Assembly: GCF_964204865.1 (NCBI RefSeq)
Contig: NC_135262.1
Coordinates: 8,618,001 to 8,682,000 of the forward strand
Length of the DNA stretch: 64,000 bases
From: Styela clava
Lineage: Eukaryota; Chordata; Ascidiacea; Stolidobranchia; Styelidae
Direction of reading: 5' to 3'
Positions 12,006 through 25,017 of this stretch are shown piece after piece (the first letter of the stretch is position 1; the number at the start of each line of letters is the position of its first letter). A program made the position numbers and the translations under genes. The notes beneath the pieces are model-generated. The model saw only the letters and a program-made list of their open reading frames with translations. It was not told the DNA's origin and made no database searches.

Positions 12006-14723
12006 AAGGGACATAAACAAACAGCCTTCAAATATACGAGATTTAAAAGGTGAACACAAGGCTAAATATTTCCATTCGATTGTAGATTTTATTGCGAAAA
12101 TATCAAATCCTTCAGACTTTAAAATTTTATTTACATCATCAAAAAAGAAAAAAATATTTAAACAACGAGATTACCGACAAGCAACAAGCGATTTACCAAA
12201 AAATTATGAAAATGCAATGTTATGTTCATGTGACTACATCTTCCTCGAGACTTGGTGTTAAAATTGTTTGTCTATTATACCACTTTTTACGTTTCCGAGT
12301 AGGATGAATTTTTGTTAATGACCAAGATTATTGATTGTGTATAAATCATAACTTGCTCTTTTTTGCTATCGTTAGATTACTTTTGTATATCAAACATGCT
12401 TGTTGTAACGCAAAAAACACATGTTATACGTTGATCTGATAATAATTTTAAATTTTTTTCCGACTGCCTTTGGTACTTCGGAGTTGCTAGAACTTTTTTT
12501 TCTATGCTCTGTTTTATACGGAATTTTAATATTCGCACTAGAATTCTTCTTTTTTTGTTTTCTTCAAAATTTACTGCGATTGGAGGCTTGCGCCAGAAGA
12601 GGTTTTGTATTTTTCTCTTGTAATGTATCAGTTCTTATTTCAACGAGTTTTTTATTTGTATTTTCCGAACGAGTGCAACTTTATCGCTTTATCGATGGAT
12701 ATACAATTCCATTTAACAAAAGCATCCCACGAAACATTTAAACATATATATTTATATTCCAATAATTTTTCAGAATTGTATATATATATATACATGTATT
12801 TCCCTCAGTTTTTAAGTTAAGCCCTTTATCAATACCAACTCAAAATTTACCCCAATTTGAATCAAAATTATGAAAACAATGTTAATTTTTTCCAAATTTT
12901 TAATTATGATTCGAGTAGGAACAAATGATGCAATTTAAGTTTTCGTAATCTTGTTTTTGTTCAGCAATTATAAATTAGAATTCATTCCCCAAATAGGCTA
13001 CTTAATTAAATCTATGCTCTGAAATCAACGAATCATTTAAATATTTATAATTACAGTATTGGGAATTACATGACACGATTTCGATAAACGTGTATACTTT
13101 TCAATAGAGTGATATAGTTTTTAGATTGATGTTTGTAGGATTGTATTCTGTATATGGTCAAAAACTACAAATAAAGATGAAACATCTAAATATTCAAACA
13201 TCTATTCATCCCCACTGGGGGTAACTTACCGGCTGTGATTGTTGGAACAGAGTCGGTTTACGATTTTGTCAACTAAACCTTGTTAATCATGTCTAATAAC
13301 TGGTGGTAGTGGTAGAGTATGATTTGAATGCAATGAATGCTTATTACTTCAACGATTTTTTTCCCGTGTGCATATATAATATATTAAATTACATATGAAT
13401 TGAGTTTTGAGTGAAAGTTTATTAAGAACTCCAACGTATGTCTCACAAACGATCGGTGTGGCACAGAAATTCTCAACCTCGATGAGTCCGCGGCCCACCT
13501 TCAATTTTATTAACATTGCAGCTAAATAAGACGCAAAATTGCCGTGTGAACACCGAATCGAGGATCAAAATGTTAACTTGAGCCACTCTAACGGTATAAA
13601 TAACGACATATCCGATTCCAGTGCGTTTCCATGAATTTGACAAAAATTCGGTTCGAGCGCGAAGAAGGAAATGGAAAATTCCGCCCAGATGAATCATGCA
13701 GCCACACAAACTGATGTGAACAGAAAATGTAAAATGCTTTGAGTTTTGACTCTACATTTCTCTCAACATTTTTACAGCCCGGAGTTGGAAGGCAAAATAA
13801 TTTTTAATCCGAAGTCACGAGTTGAAGCCAAAATAGTATGAAGACGAATTTGTAAATCAAGTTCAAACGAGCGATAAAACATAAACCATGCATGTATATG
13901 ATAATACAACACGTTCTACTCCGGAAATACATTAATAGAACATAAGCGCAAAGTTTATATTCATTACGAGCAGAATATGCCGCATTAAAATGCAATACTA
14001 TGCTTTACAAGACTTATTTTGTAAATGCGCTATTATTAGACCACATGCCATTCAGCTCAATCTATTTCAAGATTGGAGGCGAAGTTAGACTGTAGCCTAT
14101 CTATTGAACCTCCATCATTTTTAACAAGATAACGGCGAAGAAAAGATTGGTCAAAAATATCAACGAAATTTTGCTACAAAGTTGTTATGATTTGACCATG
14201 CTATTATTGAAATATAAATTTTTTTTATTATAATTAAATTTCAATCGTGATATGCATGCAGGAGCGGAGAGTCGGCGGATGTAATGCACATACATTCTAT
14301 TTATATATATACATTTTTGTTGTGCGATTTCTGATGCCTTTCGTACGGTATAATATTTGATACTAGCATTTGCACATCAAATGTTTTTGTTGAAAATTAC
14401 CATATTCTTAGTAATCCATTGCTTGTACTGTTCTGTCCGTATTTTAATTGTGCCACAAGGGGAATAAGACTTAAAATACGATGATGTCAATAGTTCATAG
14501 CGACAAAAGATCGAAAATTTCATGCTACGTGACATTGCCAAGTCTATCTTATTCCGGATACAGTGACGAAATATATCGATTGAGTCTTGCAAAGCTACAT
14601 TACGCGGAAGCTTGGTTAAACTTAAGTTGTATATGTGGAATACTATTTTGCTCTTTTGTCGCACGAATATTTTTCTTAGCAGATAAGTAAAAGTGTACTT
14701 AAAAATTTATAATTTCTAATCAG
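12006..14723. other. intergenic or upstream intron, no gene recognised
   Basis: AT-rich with scattered spurious ORFs. An upstream exon of the small gene at 14724-18363 may lie here, because that gene lacks a start, but I could not identify one. Confidence 0.4.
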
Positions 14724-17700
14724 TGGAGAAGTTTGTTTGTGAGATTAAGTTCGATACGAATAAAATGACTGATGTGACTTGGTTTACCAATTCTTTGACT
14801 GAAGAAGATCAATGTCCTCGAGACCCGTAAGTTGGCTTTACAATTTATTCACACGATTTTTACAAAACAAAGCAGAGTCGTCACTAGTTTTTATGATTTT
14901 GGCGGTTAACTGGATAGCTAATAGCATACATATTGCATATATATATATGCTCATAAATGATTTTCATATATTTTGCTAAATGGCGTTATCCCCCAGAGAA
15001 AAAAAAACAACCAACTCTTTTTTGCCTATATATTGGCGGTTTTGGCGATGACTATTTTTGCTGTCGCTATTTTTTGCCATTAGGATTCTGGTATATTGTC
15101 TGGAAAATGAGGCAATTGTGCAGCGTTTTGCTTCGGAACTGGACACAATGCCAATACTCCACGATTAATGTATTGAATGAACGTCTTTTATGATGGAATG
15201 AGACAGTTTGAGTTTCGAGAACCTTTATTACAATGCGAAAGCGTAAACATAAGTGGAGTCTCGGACAACATGTAATCTGTGTACATTCCTAAATTTTAAG
15301 GTACACGAACGCAGGTTATGTTTTATAAGCCATTAAAATGAAATTCAAGCGCTATAAAAGTGCAAGCGCTACAATCCTGTGTGGAACTACTTTCTGCGAT
15401 CAAGAAATGTCGAGAAGGCAAAATGCGAAACGTGTGAACAGCACAACTCCATAGGTGATGCGTTGTTCTTTTTACGAAATTCATTGCAGAAAAAGTATTA
15501 AATGGTCAATGGTCATTTCGCAAAGGCATGAATATGTATATATTTTCAATTTTGCCCGTTTTCCTGAATGACCGATAAGTAAATACGATTTGTTTCACTT
15601 GATAAATCCCGCTCTTCTGAAACCATATTCTGTGACTTACACAGTTTGCCTGTTTTCACTACTGGAGAGGAGATGCCGATTTCTTTGTTTTTCCCTTCTT
15701 CATTCATTTTCCCATAATACCGTCTTAAGTATCTGGAACATTTCTATCGTCTTTCAGTGGACTTTTTCTCCGCTGTAAACTAGCTTTTTTGGATACTTCT
15801 CGCCCAAAAAAATTGCTAAAAATGGATTTTCTTTATGTTTGTGATTTTATTCATATCGCACAGTACCACAAAAATCTCGTAAAATCGATCCTCTAACAAT
15901 AAAAATATCCGGAGAATACGAGATATCCGTTATCCGGATAGTAAAATAGATATCCAGACTAACCCTTGTCGTCACGTGTGTACCTACTCGAAAGAGGAAG
16001 ATTTCAATCCAAATCAAAGCTGAAATAACGAGTTTATTACAATAACGAGCTCTTGTATATAAAAATTCTTTACTAAACTGTTTTATATGACGTCATCACT
16101 AGTATGCACTGATTTATAGAAACGTTGACAATGTGAAGTAGTCGTTTCTAAACATCACTATCGGGCGAACAACAATACAGCCTAGTATTTCATAAAAATC
16201 AAATTTGGGAATCCTTACTTGATGCAAAAATGAATTATTAACAGCTCGAAACTAATATACATTTTCAATTGTATTCAAGTGAAATTATGTATGTTATTCT
16301 CCATGCAAAAATGGTCTCCAGCTTCTTACTTTTTTAACACTAAAATCTTCTTGTTTGCTTTCCGATCGCTTTATTCAATTCTCTTTCTACAACAAAGGTG
16401 GTCACGAAGTTATGATGTTTACAGAACAGCATGTGAAACATGTCACGTTCCAACGAGGTCTGAAATCTACTTTGACAAGTCAAATTCTAAATTAGAGGTG
16501 AGTGCGAAGTCGATTTACTTTTTTTGTATGTGGAATAGTAAAGAGCCGACAATAGACTTTAGTCATTCGAAACCTATGCCACCCGCGAAAAATAAAAGTG
16601 GCATAAACGAAACAATTTAAACATTAGCTCTCACGGGGAATATGATCAACTGGGCAGAAATTCGCATTTTTTGTGATTTTGTAGTTATCTTTTATTGCAA
16701 AGGTGGGCAGTTTTATATATACCGTGATTTTTAGATATTTCACGATATTTTTATGACGATAAACATGGTCAAGTTTGTTGATAATCGTACATTTAAACTA
16801 AATCCTAATTGAAATGTTAGCCAATAGGTAGAATAAGTTGTATACAAAGTAAACTAAAAACAAGAGGGATAAACAACCCCAACCTATTACTCTGTTACAT
16901 AAGGTCAATAGCGGTACAGCTCAACTTCACTAACTAAAATAGGTCTTTCATTAAATGCCAAACGACGGTTCGCCAGTATGTTGTGGTCCCGGTGTTATTG
17001 TTGCTAAATAAGAAGCACGAGCAGTTGGCGAGCAAATTTCACAGACCACAACGCGTTGGCAGAATGTCATGGTATATAGCAGGGGTGGCCAACACGTCGA
17101 TCGCGATCGACCGACACGTCTCGACCATCGATCACGTGTGATGTTGAAGGATTTTTTATTGAAATGCCCCCCAAAATTGCCCCCAGCCAGTTGTGTGTTT
17201 TGCAACAGGAAGAATACAGTAGTTAACATGCGCAAAATACAATATACACATACGTACAGTATAAAGCATATTATCACGTAACAAATACAAGTTTTTCCGC
17301 TGCCTAGGTTTAAAAATGAAGTGCTGAATATCGCGTGTCTAGACTGACAAACGATCCTACAATACCTTCCGCAGTATGCGAAAGTTATTGTCGCACTCCA
17401 AGAGTAGTGTGATAAATTTTATTCGCAATGGTAGCAGTGGCATCAAAATGCCCAATTTGTCCTAATTCTAAGCGAAGAATCGCGGTTGGGGGAAATTGTA
17501 AATTAGATACTGAAGTTTGAGCAGTCACGTAACATTCATGGCTTAAGAATATTTATTTTTTGCTGTTTGAATAATACTTGGCAAGGTTTCTTGAAGTATT
17601 TTCAACACTAACGACTAAAAATTAGACACGCCCTCTATTTAAATTATATGATTTGAATGAATCTTGAATAAATAATGAAACATTTACTCCGGGTACAATT

Positions 17701-18363
17701 AAATAATCAAATCAACAACGTAAATGTAACGTAAAAAATACAAATTTTGTGTCGATTTTAATGATATTGTGCCCACAAAGCCTTCTTATTGGCAGCGGTG
17801 GAATTTTTTGTATGCGTGTGTGCAGTTATCTGCACATTCAGTGTACATTCATTTTTGTGTAGGACCTTGTTAACGATCAGTCGATCTATTTTGAATATTT
17901 TAGTCGATCGCGGTCGAAAGGTTGGCCACCCCTGGTATAGAGGAAGAGAGAAGCCAGCGGAAACACCACGCCCATTAAAATTTCAATGAACGATTATCAA
18001 AAATGTTGACCATGTTTATCATGATAAAAATATATAAAAAATATTCTATCATTGAAAATGAACACGTCCCCAATGGAAGATAATTGGAAAATTACAAACA
18101 ATTCTAATTTCTGCTCTGACGATCACATTTCCGATAAGAGCTATGCCTTATGCCACTTTATTTTCTGCGCTTAGGCTGGGTTTTGAATGACTAAGCTAAG
18201 GTCTAATGCACATATCATTTAAACGCCTTTCGCAATAACTTGTATGTATCGGCCATACCAATTTAAAACATATTTTTGATATTTTTCACAGGAAGCAACA
18301 ATTCGTCCAAAGAGCATTGTCAACTTTCAGGAAGAGTCGTTCGCCAGAAAAGTTCAAAACTAG
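14724..18363 (+). CDS. unrecognised small multi-exon gene (3' part)
   Basis: Three exons chain with correct phases: 14724-14826 (enters phase 1, leaves phase 2), 16425-16497 and 18292-18363, the last ending in TAG. Each has AG and GT borders (gtaagt, gtgagt). They encode roughly 82 residues including VEKFVCEIKFDTNKM, ACETCHVPTRSEIYFDK and a C-terminal RPKSIVNFQEESF. There are four cysteines, two as CETC. The 5' end is missing: the first exon needs an upstream partner ending in phase 1. AATAAA at 18434-18439 fits as polyadenylation signal. I do not recognise the family. Supporting evidence is only exon structure and phase agreement, so chance exons cannot be excluded. Confidence 0.4.
17080..17934. 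mobile_element. hAT-type MITE with CAGGGGTGGCCAAC ends
   Basis: The left end CAGGGGTGGCCAACACGTCG and the right end GGTTGGCCACCCCTG are inverted repeats. Inner sequences also match (GATCGCGATCGACC near the left, GTCGATCGCGGTCG near the right). Flanks gtatatag (17072-17079) and gtatagag (17935-17942) form an 8-bp target duplication with one mismatch, as expected for hAT. No transposase frame. It sits in the last intron of the small gene at 14724-18363. Confidence 0.85.
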
Positions 18364-18433
18364 ATTTAGAGTCTTGTACATTTAAGCATTCAATTATGTA
18401 TACATGGTAAACATATTTTTCAGCAATGTAGTT

Positions 18434-18439
18434 AATAAA
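18434..18439 (+). terminator. polyadenylation signal AATAAA
   Basis: About 70 bases after the TAG at 18361-18363; consistent with the 3' end of the unrecognised small gene. Confidence 0.4.
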
Positions 18440-18795
18440 CTACGCATGAATATCTTTCCATTAACACAAAATATATTCTATAATGTACAAGAAATTAGTA
18501 TTTTTCAACTATTTTCAAACGCCTGATCAGTTTCAAGGTCAGCCAAGCCAAGCTTATTTTTCCAATCAGAAAAAATCTGCTCTCCATAAAAAATTGCGAG
18601 TAAAAAAGTGAACAAAGTTTTCCTGTTGAACAGAAACCGCAGTGAAAAGATAGTTCACGAGAATATGACAGAGAATGGTAAATAAGGAGCATACATCCCA
18701 TTATTTAATAAGATATTGATTATATACATCAACCCTGTATGAGGCGTTTTCTTTATGCATAATTTCGAATAGGTGTCACAGTTTCGAAAGATGTG

Positions 18796-20232
18796 ACTAC
18801 TGTGGTTGTAATGTAGATAAATCAGAAGACTCAAGGATTCCGGATTGGTTGTTTATTGTACGGCAACTCCAATATCAACCTAAAACAGCATAACAGATTA
18901 CATCACTAATGAACTGGAAACACCACCGACCTCCAGCCCGACGGCCGGAGAAAAGAGAGTGAACGACACAGTTGTACTCTTTCGTGTGGAGAGTGGTCGG
19001 AGTCCAGATTCGACAAAGCAGCATTAAATAAGGGTGAACATAACTGTTTATAAATATATATATCTATACACACAATATAAACACGGACACTTTAGTCCGC
19101 GTCATAGGCACAAAGTAAATTACAATGCGAAAAAAATGCAGTGAACTGATTTTATTCAATAGTTAGAAGAATTTATAACTAAATTACCACAACTATCAGT
19201 CCACTTAGCTAACACGAATGGGCGGTAGCATTCATGCCACTGGCAGCTAACACAGATAATCGTAGTTATATTTTAGAACCATACTACTGTGGAGCAACAG
19301 TTTACAAAGTACCAACAGTAGCTCATGGCCAAACTGATTTTTTTTTTCAACTTTAGTAAAGGGTAGAAGCGGAGTAATATCCGAGTCCAACGGATTTCGA
19401 GGATCATGCTATCTTGTGCGGTGCTTGAATGAAGTTGCTCCTGCGTCTATAACGGGTATTGTACCGGTACCAACTACAGTCAATAATGTGCGTGTACTGG
19501 CGTGAAATATTTATTTGTGTAAATACTGAGTCCCGGAGTTTCAGGGAAGGCACTGTTTACCGTGTAAAATTAATCGACGCAAAAATTTCCTGTATACATC
19601 GGTTCCATTATCTTTGCACCCATGGACAATTGCACCCACGAAACTGTCCACCCATGAGTATTTGAACCCACAGTCATTTACACCCATGAACATTTGCAGT
19701 TTGCACCCGCCTACATTTGACATCATTATGACGCAATATTATAAATAGTAGGAACGTGCTGTAAATGTAAACAGCTTGTTTTATATAAATCCTGCTTTCG
19801 CCAAGTCGAGGTAGTTTCTCGCTCTCTTATCTTTTTTTTTTTCAAAGAACCTCTTTTTTGTCTTGAACAATGGGTTTAAAACTGACTTGATTACTGCGTA
19901 CTTCTTTTGTTCCACCACGCCCCCGACCAGTATCTACGCCACGTGTTTACTTGGAGATAATCTGAGATTTGACAAGTATCTGGTCTGGAATAAATCAAGA
20001 AGTAAAAATATGGATATAATAGTGCATATAATGCGATTAAATATATTATTGATAGGATATCTATTTAAAATATACAATGAAAATTATGCTAAATTGGGTT
20101 AACGTTATTGAAACGCATCTGGCTAACGAAAGTACCAAGTTTTTGGGCATTTGTTCTGGCAGGGCACCTCCGCACAGTATCTGTAATGTATCCAGCGATT
20201 GCAATGAAGCACTGTATGATTGTGTTAAAGAG
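18796..20232 (+). other. possible cysteine-rich exons of an unrecognised gene
   Basis: Three stretches have exon-like borders. After CACAG near 18781 a frame encodes ERCDYCGCNVDKSED. After ACTTTAG near 19356 a frame encodes FRGSCYLVRCLNEVAPAS and runs on to a TGA at 19503-19505. After TTGATAG near 20055 a frame runs to a possible donor at 20233 and encodes GICSGRAPPHSICNVSSDC followed by another cysteine. The cysteine spacing looks like a small secreted domain, but no family is recognised and I could not build one consistent gene. Treat as candidates only. Confidence 0.25.
19610..19720. repeat. degenerate CCCATGNNCATTTGCA repeat, copy 2
   Basis: Runs of units such as CACCCATGGACAATTGCACC, GAACCCACAGTCATTTACAC and CCCATGAACATTTGCA, with a period of about 15-20 bases. 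Same motif family as 3105-3290, 25020-25290 (opposite orientation) and 25680-25830. Confidence 0.55.
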
Positions 20233-20412
20233 GTATAAACATTCGATGGAAAATATTTTGACATGATGAATTTTCCATACCAATAATATAACGTTAAACT
20301 TAAAAATGTACGTGATAATTCTAATGGAACATCTTATCGGTAAATATAATGAGTAAACAAGAAAATTAATGACAAAACCTTTGAAAAAGGTGTGTGTAAC
20401 GTTATATAGAAT

Positions 20413-20693
20413 ATAGATGACATGGCTGAATGCTTTTATATTTGTTCCTGCTTGACACTCTTTGGCACACTGTTTCAGTGAAAGGCTTTGACACACTGTT
20501 GCGGTGAAAGGCATAAATAATCATACTTACATAATTTTTTGTGGCAAAAACTTTGAGCCTATGTATACCTCAGAACTATGAATGATTATTTATGCCTTTC
20601 ACCGCAACAGTGTGTCAAAGCCTTTCACTGCAACAGTGTGCCAAAGAGTGTCAAGCAGGAACAAATATAAATGCATTCAGCCATGTCATCTAT
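20413..20693. repeat. long inverted repeat (palindrome), 112-bp arms and 57-bp loop
   Basis: The left arm 20413-20524 and right arm 20582-20693 are reverse complements with only two mismatches that I can see (110 of 112). The spacer is 20525-20581. Each arm contains two tandem 26-base units of the type CTTTGACACACTGTTGCGG, giving four units in the hairpin. No clear target duplication flanks it. The transcript would fold into a long near-perfect hairpin. It could be a foldback element or a recent inverted duplication. Confidence 0.9.
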
Positions 20694-21127
20694 CCAATTT
20701 GGTGGTCATAAACTAAACATCTTTAAACTTTCGGTTCTCAACTTCCTTGACATTGTGCATTTAAGTGTGGAACAATGATAACAGAACTTTTGGGAAATAA
20801 ACTATGACATGCATATCAAAAATAAAATAATTATTAGATCTAATAATTAGACTGTTATATTATCAATTAATACATATCGCAACAAAAATATCCCAAATTG
20901 TTAATGGTGTTACACTATAAATAAATAAATATCCTGAATGATGTGAGATGGGTTGTAATTGATGAGTGAATATATTTTCCATGAATCGAAAGCAAAACTT
21001 CAATCTTAGCAATTAGTTTTATTGTGGCCTATCATCCTTACGGTTTGTCTCACTTGGATGAACTGTACACATAAGAACTAAATCATTGTTTATCTTAACT
21101 TTAATTTTTCAATATATATATATATAT
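20694..21127. other. intergenic, no gene
   Basis: AT-rich; ends in a TA microsatellite into which the hAT element 21128-24147 is inserted. Confidence 0.5.
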
Positions 21128-24100
21128 CCGTGGCGGCGCGTGGTCATTTTGACAACCAGGGCAAGCTTCTGCGGGACCAAGTCACCCCCATCTACGGGGA
21201 CAGGATGAGCGCTGTAAGTTCTCCCATAATTTTATGAGTATAAAAACCATTCCATCGGTAACAACCAATCGGCAAAAGCGACAATTTTTAACGATAAGAA
21301 AGTGTCTTTAAAACCGGTCCAAGTCAAGGGATTAATGAATATAGACATAGTTTATTTTGAAACCTCTTTCAAAAGGAAAGGCAATATTTACCCAGATAAA
21401 TACAATGACATATTAACAGAAACTTCGGGAAAGCAGACAAAACCTAAAATAAGGTTTAAAACGTTAATATGAAGAAAGGAAAGTTAATGCAAAGATAAGG
21501 ACATGCGTCGCTCACTCATAGATATATATGCTGCTAGACTTCTACTGCTTGAACATATATGCAACACGCCGCGGTTTCTTGGAAGCAAAATGCTCAATAA
21601 CGCGCTGATTAAAGTCATGCATCCCAGAAATAACGTCTCTGTGAATGGATAAAACAGCCAAGGAATTTAATCTATCTTGCTTCATTGTGTTTCTGAGATA
21701 CGTTTTAATACGCTTCAGCGTGCTGAATGTTTGCTCTGCGTCGGCGGAAGAAATAGGCGTCGTCAAAATGATGTCCAGAAATTTTGCAGACGCCGCAAAG
21801 GTAGTTACTAGAGTGTTATCTATGAGGAACCCATAGAGCGCGCAAGTTGATGTGATGTTCAAAAAAGTTTGATTGGTGTATATACATCGCAATTCATTTT
21901 CCAATTTACCCACGTTTATCATGGGGTAAAATTTGGAGACAGTAGCCAACAAATGGATGGGAAATTGACGTGCAAATTTTGAAAAATTTTTGGGGTTCAT
22001 CAAAGAGAACGCGGCAAGGTGTTCAGTGCGCAGACGATCGCCTATTTGATTCACCAGAATGTCACAGCATTCCTTTGCAGACAAAATCAAACGCTGCGTT
22101 GTTTGCCCGCGGCGTAAAGAAGCACTCCATGTGTCGTCGTATTTTATTGTTTCCCGGATACGAGATACAGCATCGCAGAAGTCTGAAATACACGACTGCA
22201 CAGACGCTCCATCCATTAGCCTTGACTGCAATGCGCCGTATAATACATCCACGTGATAGAATATTGTGGAGAAAAAACGAAAACTCATCATCTTCTAGCA
22301 GACGCTTCAGACCTGCCGCCTCCCTCACAGAGCGTTCGTCCCAAACCGGAGAGCTCTGAATGCCATTGAAACACTCAATGAGCTCAGACCTAATTTCGGA
22401 CACGCCCTGCACCACGCGTGATTGGGAGTTCCAACGTGTTGGTGCACAAGCTGGGAGACGGCGGCTACATATCTGGCGAAGGAGGTCAGAGCGCTTCGGC
22501 GAAACGGAAAAAAATGAAGAAAACCCCGAAACATTTGCAAAAAATATACGGACGATAGGGGTATCAAGACACATATTTTTAATAACGAGGTTAAATTGGT
22601 GTGCATAACAATGTAAAAAATGCGCATGAGGAAAATCTTCTTTTATATAAACTTGAACACCATGTTTCGACCCACTCATGACTGCCGCGCCGTCATAAGT
22701 TTGAGCTATCAATTTTGACTTCGCGTTGTAAGGCTGTAACACTTCTTTCAGTACAGCCGATATCCCGCAAGCCGTGCGATCAACGATTGGTACAAAGCTG
22801 TGAAATCTCTCGGTAGGCCTACCATCTTTCACAAACCGAAAAATCACAGCCAGTTGGGAAACGCACGTGATGTCAGTTGTCTCGTCAGACTGAATCGAAA
22901 GGAACTGGCAATTCTCAATTTCCAGAGCCAACTGTTGTAAATAAATATTATACATTGAGTCGAGCAAATCATTTTGGATATCCTTAGATGTCCCTTTCGA
23001 AACAGTTGCGGCATCAAGATGATCTCTCAATACTGTATCTAGGGATGCGGTGTATTCCACCATATCCAAAAATACCCCTCTATTAGAAGAGCCAGCCCGT
23101 TCATCGTGCCCACGGAGGGACAGCTCGTGACAACCAATGAACTTCAAAACATCTATCAATCGACCGAGAACATGGCGGTTTTTCTCGACGTTTTGGTTGT
23201 GCCGACGAATAGAAACCGCGCGTCCTTCATCCAACCGTGCTGCAATATTAACATTTCCGAATGTTCGGTATTTTACTGCATTGTCCAGTTGCTCCATAGA
23301 AGAGTGATGATCCCTGGCACGCTTGGAAAGATGTTTGACATCTCTAAAACCAAATTTACACCAACGTGAGTCACGGGCGGTAGCAAAAAGTAGGCAATAA
23401 AAACAAAAAAGTGCATTTTTGTCCTCGCTGTAACACAACCTTTCGTGTTTTTTATACCAAGTTTCTGCGCAGAATGTACGCCGACGCTTTCCTCCGTCAT
23501 GGGATTGTTCCAGTGAACAATTTTTTGGTTGATAAGGCCCAAGACGTTGTACCTCTAATTTTTGTTCCAGCGGCAGCTGCGAAAACGGAGTGCGAAGTAG
23601 TGCATCAACCTTATTCATTATGAGGTCTAAGGCTAAGAAATGCGAAGCCGGAAAGAAGTGAGGAGCTCAAAAGGAATGTGGAAAATCGAAAGCAAATGAA
23701 CTAAAGATCTCTAACTGATTCAAATAGCGAAACAAGCGACAAAAACGAAGGCGAGGAAATATCAACTCTTCAAGCAACCAACGGACGAGAAGGAATGCGT
23801 GAATATGTCAACACGTTGTTGTAAGAAACGTCGGCATTGTGTCGTCATAATTTCGGGGCTAGCCCCGATGATTTAGTAAAAGAAACAGAAAACAAACGAG
23901 ACAAACGCGGCGAGTGGAAGATAAAAGAGAGAATACGATATACAATGAGCAACCGGGGCAAAATCGGCGTCGCCCCGTCGACGTTCGGCGAAGGCTTTGC
24001 GAGCGAAAAATAAACCATGTCGGGAGAATATGGCTAGTGTAGACAGTCTGTGCAACCGATATTGAGGTATTTTTCGAATATTTTTTATTATACCGAAAAA

Positions 24101-24147
24101 ACAACCGGGGCATTGCCCCGGTTGGCCCTATTGACGCGCCGCCACTG
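21128..24147 (-). mobile_element. near-complete hAT DNA transposon (ZMYM1-type)
   Basis: The left end CCGTGGCGGCGCGT and right end ACGCGCCGCCACTG are inverted repeats with one difference (CCG for CAG). The element is about 3.0 kb and lies between TA repeats (atatatat on both sides), consistent with an 8-bp hAT duplication though not provable in a microsatellite. It carries one transposase on the minus strand (21542-23618). A segment around 21340-21520 shares the motif aaggtttaaaacgt with 44660-44690, probably another repeat fragment. Confidence 0.85.
21542..23618 (-). pseudogene. hAT transposase (TTF zinc finger, DUF4371, hAT dimerisation), one frameshift
   Basis: Starts at the ATG at 23618. 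Near the N-terminus lies a TTF-type zinc-finger region (ALFCFYCLLF, then RWCKFGFRDVKHL and a downstream HH). Next comes a DUF4371/RNase H-like core with LSIQSDETTDIT, then YDGAAVMSG, HCYAHQFNLV and PTRWNSQSR. The C-terminal hAT dimerisation part lies in another frame: TPISSADAEQTFSTLKRIKT, then RLNSLAVLSIHRD, ending at the stop at 21542. The two frames overlap at 22062-22291. The switch falls at a run of six A (T on the coding strand) at 22272-22277, so a single-base slip, biological or from sequencing, explains the break. Intact length would be roughly 690 residues, normal for ZMYM1-like hAT transposases. It moves the element by cut and paste. Confidence 0.85.
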
Positions 24148-25017
24148 ATATATATATATATATATGCCTTTTCTGATGAACACTCCATAATAAAATTGAT
24201 AATATAGTTTAGGGTCCGGAAATTCGAGTCACTAGTATGGTGTGTCATTGCGAGTAGACTACACTCCATAAGTCGCGGTGATCTCGTTACTGTGAACTGA
24301 GCATATCAATACCACAGGCTACTATTAGCAAGCCGGTAATCTAACTATACGTCTGTACATTTGAATTATTTGAACAAAAAAGAAAATACTGTAATTACAT
24401 TAGTCTATGCCAGTTAACCTTCAACGTCGGGCCAGGTTTCCTACCAATGAATAGCTGGGTGGAATTAAGAAATAAGCAAAATATCCCAATTGTTTATAAA
24501 GGAGAGAAACACAACTTTTAATCGCACTGTCTGAATACCTCTTGCTAACGCACCGGTTCCTGATCTTGAGATGTTCTGACACACCTGTAAAGATATACGG
24601 TAGCCTAATACCGTAATGTAAATAATAATTCCATCCATTTAAAACAAATACCTGGCTAACCAACACAGTGACGAGAGGTCGCGGTTCGCCATATGATTAA
24701 GCCATCTCCTATTCTAATAATACCATGAGACTGTAGAAATTCGCAATACCGGTACCAGACTAAAGCGGTAGCGGAGCTAACTTTTCTCTTACCATTCTCC
24801 CAGAAGGACTCCTACTCATCGGGACAACCTCGCATCAGGACGTCGATTGCCGACTGTCGCCTAAAATCAAATGGCGAACTTATGTGAAAGTCAAATTACG
24901 CACCAATTTTTTCGCATTTGTGTCGCGTTTCTCCGAAAACCAATCAAGGCCTTACGATAGTAAATGGTTTAAATATGCGTACAACGTTGCCGGCGTATTG
25001 CAACGCAGGCCCAACGT
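24148..25017. other. intergenic, no gene recognised
   Basis: No credible exon or ORF; a TA microsatellite lies at 24148-24164. Confidence 0.4.

Noticed and set aside
12421-12741. 106-codon Phe/Leu-rich ORF
   Set aside because: Composition reflects T-rich DNA; no splice context or recognisable membrane protein family.
19459-19665. 68-codon ORF reading into the repeat at 19610
   Set aside because: Its second half is the degenerate repeat and there is no homology in the first half.
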